From NCBI GenBank assembly GCA_033809515.1, contig JAPXLN010000006.1, positions 1 through 64,000 of the forward strand: DNA of 64,000 nt. The letters are read 5' to 3'. Numbering within the stretch: position 1 is the first letter of the stretch; each line of letters begins with the position of its first letter. Origin of the DNA: JAPXLN01 sp033809515 (lineage in GTDB: Bacteria > Bacillota > Sulfobacillia > Fermentithermobacillales > Fermentithermobacillaceae). A model generated the notes under the pieces. That model was not told the origin of the DNA, did not search any database, and saw only the letters and a list, made by a program, of their open reading frames with translations. Shown piece by piece: positions 26,747 to 35,040 of this stretch. The position numbers and the translations under genes are program-made.

Positions 26747-27394
26747 ATGCTACGAAGGATGGATTTGGCAGTATATGCACTCACGGCGATCCTGCTGGTT
26801 ATCACCGCCAGCCTCTGGTGGGTGGGTATGCGCCCGGTAGGAAGGGTGGAACCGGAGGCGGTAGCTATGGCGCGTCCAAATGGTCCGGATGGTCCGGATG
26901 TGAACGAGCAGTCCGGAACCCATGGGTCAGCCACAGACCAAACCGGGTCGGCACAGGAGCGTATAATCGTAGTCCACATTGCGGGAGCGGTAAAGACTCC
27001 GGGAGTCTACCACATAAAAGAGGGGCAAAGGTTGTACCAGGCTCTGGAACTGGCTGAGCCTCTTGAAGACGCCGATCTTGATGCACTGAACCTGGCGGGC
27101 ATTCTCAGAGATTCAGAGAAGGTATACGTGCCCAAAAAGGGCCAAGTAGGTTCAGGCAACACGGATGGAGGCTCCGGAACCCGGCCTCAGGAACTCAGGT
27201 TTCCCATTGATATCAACTCTGCAACAGCCCAGGAGCTTGATTTGCTTCCCGGCATTGGCCCTGTCCTTGCAGATGCCATTGTGCGGTACCGGACTGACAA
27301 CGGGCCCTTCAGACGGCCGGAGGACATCAAGAACGTTCCGGGAATAGGTGAAAAGACGTACCAGAAGTTTGCAGGGCTTATTGTGGCCCGGTGA
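26747..27394 (+). CDS. comEA: ComEA-like DNA-binding competence protein
   Basis: A 215-residue membrane-anchored DNA receptor. One transmembrane helix (about residues 6-26) is followed by a Gly/Pro-rich flexible segment, an SLBB domain (VHIAGAVKTPGVYHIKEGQR), and a C-terminal double helix-hairpin-helix (INSATAQELDLLPGIGPVLA and VPGIGEKTYQKF). ComEA binds incoming double-stranded DNA outside the membrane and passes it to the ComEC channel, which is encoded about 5 kb downstream, separated by groESL and an export system. In Bacillus the two genes are adjacent in one operon. The start codon has no strong ribosome binding site. Confidence 0.93.
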   Translation: MLRRMDLAVYALTAILLVITASLWWVGMRPVGRVEPEAVAMARPNGPDGPDVNEQSGTHGSATDQTGSAQERIIVVHIAGAVKTPGVYHIKEGQRLYQALELAEPLEDADLDALNLAGILRDSEKVYVPKKGQVGSGNTDGGSGTRPQELRFPIDINSATAQELDLLPGIGPVLADAIVRYRTDNGPFRRPEDIKNVPGIGEKTYQKFAGLIVAR

Positions 27395-27460
27395 ACGGTG
27401 TGCAAACTCAAGGCACTCCCTTGCTATGTCCTGTCAGTCGCATGAAGAATGCCCAAAGAG

Positions 27461-27490
27461 TTGACAACAGGCTTCTGGACTATCTATAAT
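27461..27490 (+). promoter_or_regulatory. SigA-type promoter of groESL
   Basis: TTGACA (27461-27466) and TATAAT (27485-27490) are separated by 18 bp, a near-ideal vegetative promoter. The CIRCE operator begins ten bases after the -10 box, where a bound repressor would block initiation. Confidence 0.9.
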
Positions 27491-27499
27491 ATCCCTCGG

Positions 27500-27526
27500 T
27501 TAGCACTCACAACCCGTGAGTGCTAA
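27500..27526 (+). promoter_or_regulatory. CIRCE operator of groESL
   Basis: TTAGCACTC, nine bases, GAGTGCTAA: a perfect match to the CIRCE inverted repeat bound by HrcA. It overlaps the expected transcription start and 5' untranslated region of groES. Confidence 0.97.
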
Positions 27527-27570
27527 CAACAGGGGTTACCTGTACAACTTTACATAAGGGGGGTTTTCTC

Positions 27571-27861
27571 TTGGCACTGAAGCCACTGGCCGACCGCGTG
27601 GTAGTGAAGCCGGTTCAAGCGGAGGAAAAGACTAAGGGGGGAATCGTCCTTCCGGATACCGCTAAGGATAAGCCGCAAGAAGGGGAAGTGATTGCGGTTG
27701 GACCCGGTCGTATCCTGGATGACGGGACCAGGCTTGCTCCTGAAGTCAAGGTGGGCGACAGGGTTATCTACTCCAAGTACAGCGGTACCGAGGTCAAAAT
27801 TGAAGGCGAGGAGCACCTCGTTGTTCGCGAGAGCGACATTCTTGCCATCAAGACACAGTAG
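27571..27861 (+). CDS. groES: Co-chaperonin GroES
   Basis: A 96-residue GroES starting at TTG 27571 after AAGGGGGG. The start MALKPLADRVVVKPVQAEEKT is canonical, and the mobile loop (EEKTKGGIVLPDTAKDKPQEG) and beta-barrel motifs are intact. It forms the heptameric lid of GroEL. It is the first gene of the CIRCE-controlled groES-groEL operon. A longer frame beginning at 27520 would start inside the CIRCE operator and is rejected. Confidence 0.98.
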   Translation: MALKPLADRVVVKPVQAEEKTKGGIVLPDTAKDKPQEGEVIAVGPGRILDDGTRLAPEVKVGDRVIYSKYSGTEVKIEGEEHLVVRESDILAIKTQ

Positions 27862-27926
27862 CGAGATTCAGCAGGAAAGGCTAGGCATGCGAGAACGATT
27901 CTACTTCTTAGGAGGGATCTGAAGAA

Positions 27927-29558
27927 GTGCCCGCAAAGATGATTGCGTACGATGCGGAGGCGCGCAAGGCCCTTGAAGCAGGGGTCAACGCCGTAGCTAA
28001 CGCTGTCAAAGTGACACTGGGGCCAAAGGGACGCAACGTTGTCCTGGACAGGAAGTTTGGTTCCCCCATAATCACAAAAGACGGCGTTACAGTTGCTAAA
28101 GAGATCGAACTGTCGGATCCGTATGAGAACATGGGAGCTCAGCTGTGCCGCGAAGTAGCTGCCAAGACCAACGATGTGGCCGGCGACGGCACGACAACAG
28201 CTACAGTGCTGGCACAGGCTATAGTAAGAGAAGGTCTGAAGAACGTTGCGGCCGGGGCCAACCCCATCTTCATCAAGAGGGGCATCGATAAGGCCGTCGC
28301 TTTGGCAGTTGAAGAGATGAAGAAGCACGCAACGACCATTGAAGGCAAAGAAGACATAGCTCACGTCGCAGCTAACGCAGGAAACGACAAAGAAATCGGT
28401 ATCCTCATTGCCGATGCCATGGACAAAGTAGGTAAGGACGGCGTGATTACCGTTGAGGAATCCAAGGGCACCCTTACCACCGTGGAAGTCGTGGAAGGAA
28501 TGGAATTCGATCGTGGATACATCTCAGCCTACTTCGTCACTAACACTGAGGCAATGGAAGCTGAACTTGAGAATCCTCTCATCCTTATCTATGAGAAGAA
28601 GATCACCGCTGTGGCTGACATCCTTCCGCTTCTTGAGAAGGTTGCCAGGGCAGGAAGGCCCTTGCTGATCATCTCCGAGGACATCGAGGGAGAAGCCCTT
28701 GCCACCTTGGTGGTGAACAAGATCAGAGGGACCCTGCAGGTCTGCGCCGTCAAGGCGCCTGGATTCGGCGACAGACGCAAGGCTATGCTCGGCGACATTG
28801 CAGCTCTCACCGGAGGCCAGTTCCTGTCGGAAGACATCGGAGTCAAGCTTGAGAACGTGGATCTTCATATGCTGGGAGAAGCGTCAACGGTCCGCGTGGC
28901 CAAGGAAAAGACCACCATCATCGAAGGCAAAGGCAGCAAGCAGGATATTGAAGGACGCATTAACCAGATTCGCAGGGAACTCGATGAAACCGATTCCGAC
29001 TATGATCGCGAGAAACTTCAGGAGCGCCTTGCCAAACTTGCCGGCGGCGTAGCGGTGATCAAGGTCGGTGCCGCCTCGGAGACCGAACTCAAGGAAAAGA
29101 AGCACCGCTTTGAAGATGCCCTTGCGGCAACCAGAGCGGCAGTTGAAGAAGGCGTGGTACCCGGCGGAGGCACCCTTTACATCAACGTTCAGCACGTGCT
29201 TGACAAGATTGACACGTCTGAAACCAACGGCGACGAGAGAGTCGGGGCCGCCATTGTGAAGAGGGCTCTTGAGGAGCCTCTCCGGCAGATTGCCAACAAC
29301 GCCGGTCTCGAAGGTTCCGTGATTGTCGAGAAGGTAAAGGAGTCAGGAAAGCATGGCTGGGGCCTTGAGGCGATTTCCGGCGAGCTTACAGACCTTGCCA
29401 AGGCCGGAATTCTCGATCCTTTGAAGGTTGTACGGTCAGCCCTGGAGAACGCTGCCTCAGTAGCTTCCATGGTCCTCACCACTGAGGCCCTTATTGCAGA
29501 GCAGCCTGAGAAGGAAAAGACTCCTCCGTACCCGCCTACGCCTGACATGGACTACTAG
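27927..29558 (+). CDS. groEL: Chaperonin GroEL (group I)
   Basis: A 543-residue group I chaperonin starting at GTG 27927, ten bases after AGGAGGG. LGPKGRNVVLDRKFG, the ATP-binding GDGTTTATVLAQAI and the AAVEEGVVPGGG signature are present. The usual C-terminal Gly-Gly-Met repeats, which line the bottom of the cavity, are absent; the protein ends in a proline/tyrosine-rich tail, TPPYPPTPDMDY. GroEL with GroES refolds nonnative proteins in the cytosol. A strong terminator follows 57 bases downstream. The genome also encodes an unrelated group III chaperonin near 46.6 kb. Confidence 0.98.
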   Translation: MPAKMIAYDAEARKALEAGVNAVANAVKVTLGPKGRNVVLDRKFGSPIITKDGVTVAKEIELSDPYENMGAQLCREVAAKTNDVAGDGTTTATVLAQAIVREGLKNVAAGANPIFIKRGIDKAVALAVEEMKKHATTIEGKEDIAHVAANAGNDKEIGILIADAMDKVGKDGVITVEESKGTLTTVEVVEGMEFDRGYISAYFVTNTEAMEAELENPLILIYEKKITAVADILPLLEKVARAGRPLLIISEDIEGEALATLVVNKIRGTLQVCAVKAPGFGDRRKAMLGDIAALTGGQFLSEDIGVKLENVDLHMLGEASTVRVAKEKTTIIEGKGSKQDIEGRINQIRRELDETDSDYDREKLQERLAKLAGGVAVIKVGAASETELKEKKHRFEDALAATRAAVEEGVVPGGGTLYINVQHVLDKIDTSETNGDERVGAAIVKRALEEPLRQIANNAGLEGSVIVEKVKESGKHGWGLEAISGELTDLAKAGILDPLKVVRSALENAASVASMVLTTEALIAEQPEKEKTPPYPPTPDMDY

Positions 29559-29615
29559 TTCGCAGTGCCAGAGGGCCAGGGCGCCCTTTCGGCGCGACGG
29601 ACTGCAAGCAAGATT

Positions 29616-29651
29616 CCCCCGGGGGCGAAAGCTCCCGGGGATCCTTATTTT
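29616..29651 (+). terminator. Rho-independent terminator of groESL
   Basis: CCCCGGGGG and CTCCCGGGG form a nine-pair GC-rich stem closed by a short CGAAAG loop, followed by ATCCTTATTTT. It separates groEL from the following export genes. Confidence 0.85.
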
Positions 29652-29735
29652 ATGGAACAAAAACCCGTGCCCTTCGTCTATGGGATCTGGGGATCGGACG
29701 GGGTAACGTTCATAGACTGGGGGAGGCGGAGGCTC

Positions 29736-31292
29736 ATGAAGCGAGTTCCGGTCAGATGGATAGTGGTTGGCGCTGTGGTGCTTGCCATTGCAGGTCTGGG
29801 GTACTGGGGAATTAGGGCCATGTCTGCAGGCGAAGAGGGCCAGTTGGTCATGGCTTTGAAGCCTGTGACCAGGGGAGATATCGAGGTTATGGTCCGTGGA
29901 TGGGGCCAGCTTCAAGCTACTGAAGAAAGGGATGTACTTGCAGGCGCGTCCGGCGTGATCCAGTCGGTCTTGTTTCGACCTGATGAGCCTGTGCAAAAGG
30001 GACAGGTGCTGGCCACCATTGATGCTGGGTCTCTTTCGGTTACGCTTAAGCAAAAGGAAATTGCCCTTGAAGCAGAAAGGATCAAACTTGCACGAGCTTT
30101 TGGCGTTTCACCGGCTCAAGTAGCCAGTGTTCAGCCTGAGGCAGCCCTTGTCTTAAGGAGTCCCAGCGCCGGCAAGGTGATCAATTTGTCGGTGGAAACC
30201 GGTTCTGCAGTGACAGGTCCGGTGTGCAAGGTAGTTGACGACTCATCTCTGTTGATCAAGATTCAGCTTTCCAAGACGTTTTTCGACCAGACAGAACTGG
30301 GGACCAAGACCACATTTCTTCCCACAAGGTTTGCCGGGGAGAATCCGGGCAAGGTAGTGCGCAAGGATCCCACACCTATCAGCGGGTCTGATACATACTA
30401 CTATGAAGTGTGGATCGAAATGAAGAATCCCGGGCTTCTCAAAGTCGGTGATGACGGGATACTGATGATCCATGGCTCCGGAGGGGACATACAGCAAAAG
30501 ACAAGCATTACCGCTGTTGGGGCTGAGGAAACCGTGACAGCGTCGTTTGCGGGTAAGGTCAAGCAGGTCTTCGTGAGAGAGGGCATGGTTGTCAAGGCAG
30601 GGGACCCTCTTTTAGAGTTTGAAGCAGGAGAGGCCCTCCTAAACGCCATGACAGCTCAGCTGGAATTCAGGAGGCTTTCCCTGGAGGTGGAAGATCTCCG
30701 GTCCCAGATGCAGAACCTGGAGATCCTTGCGCCAATCGATGGAGTAGCCTGGGGCGTATACGTCACCGTAGGGCAGACGGTGTCTAAGGGCGCTCAGATC
30801 ACGCGCATATGCAACTACACTCAGATGAACCTTTCCCTGCGAGTGGATGAGATAGACATTCCGAAACTAGAGGTGGGCCAGGAAGCGCAAGCTTTGATCT
30901 GGGGACGTGAAGGCCGCCAATCAGTCCCGGCAGTCTTATCCCGGTTAGGAAGCAAGGGAGACCCTCAGGATGGGTTGGCAGGATTCAGCGTTACTCTGTC
31001 CATTGATAACCCCGGATTCCTGCGGCCGGGCATGGGGGCCGAGGCTGAGATATACGTTTCCAAGAAGGAGAACGTGCTTCTGTGTCCCGTTGAAGCAGTG
31101 TACAAAGAGGAAGACAAGTGGTTTGTCGATATGAAAGACGGCAAGGACAGAAAGCCGGTGGAAGTCCGGATTGGCCTCATGAACGATCGGTTTGCTGAGA
31201 TACTGGAGGGGATTTCTGAAGGTCAGGAAGTTGTTGTAGGCATGAGCAAGCAGCCTTCAGATCCGGGAGGCGGGACAATCATGCCTTTCTAG
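29736..31292 (+). CDS. HlyD/RND-type periplasmic-adaptor-like membrane fusion protein
   Basis: A 518-residue membrane fusion protein. GGGGAGGCGGAGG precedes the ATG at 29736; a longer frame would run through the groEL terminator. A transmembrane helix lies at about residues 6-27. It is followed by a lipoyl/barrel-sandwich half (VLAGASGVIQSVLFRPDEPV), a hairpin region, a second half (FAGKVKQVFVREGMVVKAG), and beta-barrel and membrane-proximal domains to the C-terminus. Such proteins pair with MacB-type ABC exporters, and the next gene encodes the permease. A Gram-positive-type (monoderm) cell would use it as an extracellular adaptor for peptide or lipid export. The two lipoyl-like halves appear duplicated compared with minimal adaptors. 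Confidence 0.85.
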   Translation: MKRVPVRWIVVGAVVLAIAGLGYWGIRAMSAGEEGQLVMALKPVTRGDIEVMVRGWGQLQATEERDVLAGASGVIQSVLFRPDEPVQKGQVLATIDAGSLSVTLKQKEIALEAERIKLARAFGVSPAQVASVQPEAALVLRSPSAGKVINLSVETGSAVTGPVCKVVDDSSLLIKIQLSKTFFDQTELGTKTTFLPTRFAGENPGKVVRKDPTPISGSDTYYYEVWIEMKNPGLLKVGDDGILMIHGSGGDIQQKTSITAVGAEETVTASFAGKVKQVFVREGMVVKAGDPLLEFEAGEALLNAMTAQLEFRRLSLEVEDLRSQMQNLEILAPIDGVAWGVYVTVGQTVSKGAQITRICNYTQMNLSLRVDEIDIPKLEVGQEAQALIWGREGRQSVPAVLSRLGSKGDPQDGLAGFSVTLSIDNPGFLRPGMGAEAEIYVSKKENVLLCPVEAVYKEEDKWFVDMKDGKDRKPVEVRIGLMNDRFAEILEGISEGQEVVVGMSKQPSDPGGGTIMPF

Positions 31293-31322
31293 AGACGCTG
31301 GGGCCGGAGGAGGGACGACAGA

Positions 31323-32483
31323 TTGCAGTTACATGACCTGATTGCGATTTCCATGAGGGGGCTTACCGGTAACAAGATGCGCTCAGCCTTGACTATGCTG
31401 GGCGTCATCATCGGTGTTGCTTCGGTGATTTCGCTTGTATCGGTAGGGGAAGGGGCCAAGCAGGACGTCATAGCTAACTTCGAGAGCATAGGGACTAACA
31501 TGCTGAAGTTGTACATGCAAAGGTGGGACGTGCGCCTTACCCTGGAGCAGGTGGTCGAACTCAGAGACAGGGTGCCCGACATGCAGCTGGCCATGCCCAT
31601 GACATACTGGTGGGCGCCGGTTACATATGAAGGGAAGGAACGCCACTTCGAGGCACAGGGAGTAACCGAGGTGTTCCCTGTAATAAGGGATCATCCGTTG
31701 TACCAGGGAAGGTTCTTCACCGCCGTTGAGAACGAGATATCCAGACCGGTTGCGGTTCTGGGCTGGCAGGTGGTGCAGGAGCTCTTTGCAGGACGTAACC
31801 CTGTGGGCAAAACAATCTACCTTAACCAGCGTCCTTTTGAGGTCATCGGGGTTCTCGAGGAGAAGGGGCAGTACCTGGGAGAAGGCGTAGACCGCATAAT
31901 ATTCGTACCCCTGTCGGTGGCCCAAAGAGGTCGGGGCACCAACAGAGTGGACATAGTCTACATGAAGGCCAGAAGCAAAGACACAGTTCCTGTAGTGCAG
32001 GTGAGCGTAGAAAGGATATTCGAGTCAAGATACGGTCCTGAATCTGTCCAAGTCTGGACTCAGCAGTCTATGCTGGACCAGCTGCAGCAGTCAAACCGCA
32101 CCATGACTCTCATGCTGGGTGCCATAGCCGGCGTATCGCTGCTGGTAGGCGGTATCGGCGTCATGAACATAATGCTGGTGTCCGTTGCCGAGCGTACCCG
32201 GGAGATCGGGCTCAGAATGGCCGTAGGCGCCAAACGGCACCAGGTGGCGCTGCAGTTTCTCATAGAGTCGGCTCTTTTGTGTTCCTTCGGAGGCCTAATC
32301 GGTGTAGCTGCAGGGCTGGGAGGTTCCCGTCTTGTATCCAAACTGGGACCAAAGACTGTCATATCTCCTGTCTCTGTGTTCATAGCTTTTGGCTTTGCGG
32401 TGCTCGTAGGGTTCCTGTTTGGCGTGTACCCTGCTGTAAGAGCTTCACGCCTTGCCCCTGTAGATGCCTTAAGAAGCGAATAG
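31323..32483 (+). CDS. MacB-type ABC transporter permease without adjacent ATPase
   Basis: A 386-residue FtsX/MacB-type permease. An N-terminal transmembrane helix (MLGVIIGVASVISLVSVGEG) is followed by a large extracytoplasmic MacB core domain and three C-terminal helices with the conserved GGIGVMNIMLVSVAERTREIGLRMA segment. The probable start is TTG 31323 after GGAGGAGGG. It works with the adaptor upstream in mechanotransmission-type export. Normally an ATP-binding protein gene lies between or beside these two; none is present within the cluster, so the ATPase must be encoded elsewhere. A terminator follows immediately. Confidence 0.9.
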   Translation: MQLHDLIAISMRGLTGNKMRSALTMLGVIIGVASVISLVSVGEGAKQDVIANFESIGTNMLKLYMQRWDVRLTLEQVVELRDRVPDMQLAMPMTYWWAPVTYEGKERHFEAQGVTEVFPVIRDHPLYQGRFFTAVENEISRPVAVLGWQVVQELFAGRNPVGKTIYLNQRPFEVIGVLEEKGQYLGEGVDRIIFVPLSVAQRGRGTNRVDIVYMKARSKDTVPVVQVSVERIFESRYGPESVQVWTQQSMLDQLQQSNRTMTLMLGAIAGVSLLVGGIGVMNIMLVSVAERTREIGLRMAVGAKRHQVALQFLIESALLCSFGGLIGVAAGLGGSRLVSKLGPKTVISPVSVFIAFGFAVLVGFLFGVYPAVRASRLAPVDALRSE

Positions 32484-32496
32484 GAAGGATTCTTCG

Positions 32497-32541
32497 GCGG
32501 TGCCATAGAAGCACTATATTATGGCACCGCTGTTATTATTA
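32497..32541 (+). terminator. Rho-independent terminator after the permease gene
   Basis: GCGGTGCCATA (32497-32507) pairs perfectly with TATGGCACCGC (32520-32530) across a 12-base loop, and TGTTATTATTAA follows. It lies 14 bases beyond the permease stop. The first in-frame ATG of comEC is inside the 3' arm. Confidence 0.82.
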
Positions 32542-34992
32542 AGGAGATGGCTTGGCCTTGCCCGCCTGAGAAGAGCTGCAAAGCAAGAGAAACGTCCCGG
32601 GCGCAAGGCGCTCCCCCTGCAAAAGGTCGCGCTTTTGGGCCCATGCATAGCTGCCCTTTGGGGCGCGACTTTCCCTTCTAAGACAGGTTGCGCCCTGTCT
32701 TTTGCGGGGGCCCTTGGGCTTGTGCTTTGCTCCTTTGCGGCACGACAAAGGCACCGCAAAAGGGCCCGCAAAGCCCTGGCCTTCTCGGTTATCCTGGTCA
32801 CATCTTGTCTTTTCGCCTTAAGAGGGTTCCACTGGCAGAGCTGTGCCGCTTTGGCAGAGAAACTGGCCTCTGAAGGGGTTTCCGTGACCTTGACCCTCAG
32901 GGTTGCCCGTCTGCCCCAGCAGTCAGAAAGCAAATACGGCGGCCAAACCTCGCTGCACTTCACAGGCGAAGTACTTTCGGCCTCAACCGAAGCTTCCGGC
33001 CCACTGGAAGGCCGGCTTCGGGGCCAGAAAGTGTCTGTCCGGACCTACGGCAGCAGAGGGATTGCCCCCGGTTGTGGCGACGTTGTGGTGGTGAAGTGCA
33101 AATTCACACATGTCCGGCGCGCCATGAACCCAGGAGAGTTTGATGAGCGGCGCTATCTCCAGAGCAAGAGGATCTTTTACGCAGCTGCAGGCACCATCCA
33201 GGAGATCCATCCGGATCGCCGGGACTCTTTAGCTGCCGCTCTACTGCGAGTTATTCGCCTTGAGCCGGTCACAACCATGATGAGAGACGTCCTTGACCAA
33301 AACCTTCCTCAAGATGACAGCGCCGTCCTCAAAGGGATTCTTCTGGGAGAAGACGGCGACATCAGCAAGCCGGATATCCAGGACTTTCGCCGGTCAGGAC
33401 TATATCGCTTTTTGAGCGTAACGGGATTCCACATCGAACTGGCAGCCAGAGTCGTAGAGAAGGCAGGAACCCGGCTTACGAGAAAACGAGGATTCCCCTG
33501 TTTTCTGGGCGCATCTGCCGCTCTATGCCTAGGTCAGCTTGCCGGATGGACGGCCGGCTCCATACGGGCTGCCACCTGCTGTTCCATGCGCCTTCTCTCA
33601 TATGGCTTCAGGGCCAGGTACGACACAATAGCCGGACTCTCTCTGGCCGGGCTCCTGACAGCGTGGGCCATCCCCTTTCCACTGCAAGACGCCGGGTTCA
33701 AGCTATCCTTCGCAGGTTCCCTGGGCGCCTGGGCCGGAAGAAGATATCCGGGCAGATTTCACATGCTCCTGGTCCTTGTTCCTATGATGGCCGCCACCTT
33801 CCAGGAGGTATCTGCTGCCGGTTTGCTTCTTGGAGGGTTCTGGATGGGGATCCTTGCATGCCTGATTCCCCTTTGCCTTGCGCTGCTCCTGGTTCCCAAA
33901 GCCTGGGCTGCCTTAGGCTGGGCCCCTCATCTAATGCTTCGGGGGATCCGGGTCGTGTCCTCGCAGGTATCCTCGATTCCGCTTTCAACCTGGGCAGTTT
34001 TTTGCCCGACCACAGCCGAGCTGACCCTGTGGTACGCTATCCTCGGTCTTTGGTGCCTTCAACAGGAAAGGGCCGCCAGGCGGACCGGGGATCCGCGAAG
34101 TCTTGTGAGGAAACGCAGGTCTTCTCTTACCGCCCTTGGCCTGGCATGTTTCCCGGCCCTGGCCTGTTGCCTGCTTATACTGGCCTCACTGCGAGTCTGC
34201 CTTCCCTGGCCCGAGATAATCTTCCTAAGTGTGGGTCAGGGTGACTGCGCCGTAGCCCGGTACAGGAAAACCACCGTCATAATCGATACAGGGACCCCCG
34301 AAGCCTTCGCCGGGCATGTCCTTCCCTATCTCAGGAGGCAGGGTCTAAACCAGGTGGACCTGGCCGTCATCTCCCACCTGCATTCCGACCACGTTGGGGG
34401 TGCGCCTTCCCTTTGTGAACAGGTGCGCCTTGGGGGTTTTCTTACGGCTAAAGGGACAGCCAAAGCTCTTGAGAATCTGCTTTTGGCAGAGTCTTCGGGG
34501 CACGCCAAGCCAACGGTAACCGAGGCTGAGGGCGGCAAGTGGTACAGGGTTGGCAGTTTCCTTCTGTACGTGTGCGATTCACTTCCTTCTCCTGACGCAG
34601 CTATGTCCGGAGACCTCAATGAGGCAAGCTTGATAGTGCTCTTGTACACAGACAAAGGTCGTCTTTTGGCAGAGTTCTGGGGGGATGCCACTGCCCCGGC
34701 CATACAGCGAGCTTTGCCCGGCATCAGACTGGATACGCCAGGACAAAATGGCGTGTGGGCGGTGAAAGTCCCCCATCATGGAAGCAAGGACTCGCTGGTA
34801 AGCGGATTTTACGATAGACTGGACGGTGGAATAGCTATTGTATCTGTAGGTTCCAACGCTTATGGTCATCCCTCACCCGAGGCCATATCCATGCCAGGGG
34901 AGAGAGGGCTCTCGGTGTTCCGGACTGATAGGACCGGAGGAGTGACGGTGACCTTTCTGAGGGGAGTAAGGGCCAGGGCGTTCGTTAGATAG
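32521..34992 (+). CDS. comEC: ComEC/Rec2 DNA-uptake channel
   Basis: Up to 823 residues. ComEC carries one DNA strand through the membrane during transformation. Residues to about 250 cover the N-terminal hydrophobic region and the DUF4131-type soluble domain. The ComEC membrane core follows (GILLGEDGDISKPDIQDFRRSGLYR, about residue 280 onward), then a C-terminal metallo-beta-lactamase nuclease-like domain with HLHSDHVGG and a VPHHGSKDS motif. The start is uncertain. The ATG at 32521 lies in the stem of the preceding terminator and has no ribosome binding site, while AAGGAG at 32541-32546 would better serve an initiation codon just downstream, where no in-frame ATG, GTG or TTG is suitably placed. 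comEA is upstream in the same orientation. Confidence 0.92.
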   Translation: MAPLLLLRRWLGLARLRRAAKQEKRPGRKALPLQKVALLGPCIAALWGATFPSKTGCALSFAGALGLVLCSFAARQRHRKRARKALAFSVILVTSCLFALRGFHWQSCAALAEKLASEGVSVTLTLRVARLPQQSESKYGGQTSLHFTGEVLSASTEASGPLEGRLRGQKVSVRTYGSRGIAPGCGDVVVVKCKFTHVRRAMNPGEFDERRYLQSKRIFYAAAGTIQEIHPDRRDSLAAALLRVIRLEPVTTMMRDVLDQNLPQDDSAVLKGILLGEDGDISKPDIQDFRRSGLYRFLSVTGFHIELAARVVEKAGTRLTRKRGFPCFLGASAALCLGQLAGWTAGSIRAATCCSMRLLSYGFRARYDTIAGLSLAGLLTAWAIPFPLQDAGFKLSFAGSLGAWAGRRYPGRFHMLLVLVPMMAATFQEVSAAGLLLGGFWMGILACLIPLCLALLLVPKAWAALGWAPHLMLRGIRVVSSQVSSIPLSTWAVFCPTTAELTLWYAILGLWCLQQERAARRTGDPRSLVRKRRSSLTALGLACFPALACCLLILASLRVCLPWPEIIFLSVGQGDCAVARYRKTTVIIDTGTPEAFAGHVLPYLRRQGLNQVDLAVISHLHSDHVGGAPSLCEQVRLGGFLTAKGTAKALENLLLAESSGHAKPTVTEAEGGKWYRVGSFLLYVCDSLPSPDAAMSGDLNEASLIVLLYTDKGRLLAEFWGDATAPAIQRALPGIRLDTPGQNGVWAVKVPHHGSKDSLVSGFYDRLDGGIAIVSVGSNAYGHPSPEAISMPGERGLSVFRTDRTGGVTVTFLRGVRARAFVR

Positions 34993-35040
34993 CTCTAACT
35001 TTCTGGAATTCAGATCCTTTGACGAGGTTGGTGAACCCTG

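Noticed and set aside
27520..27570. Upstream in-frame extension of groES
   Set aside because: It would start inside the CIRCE operator; the TTG with a good ribosome binding site gives the canonical N-terminus.
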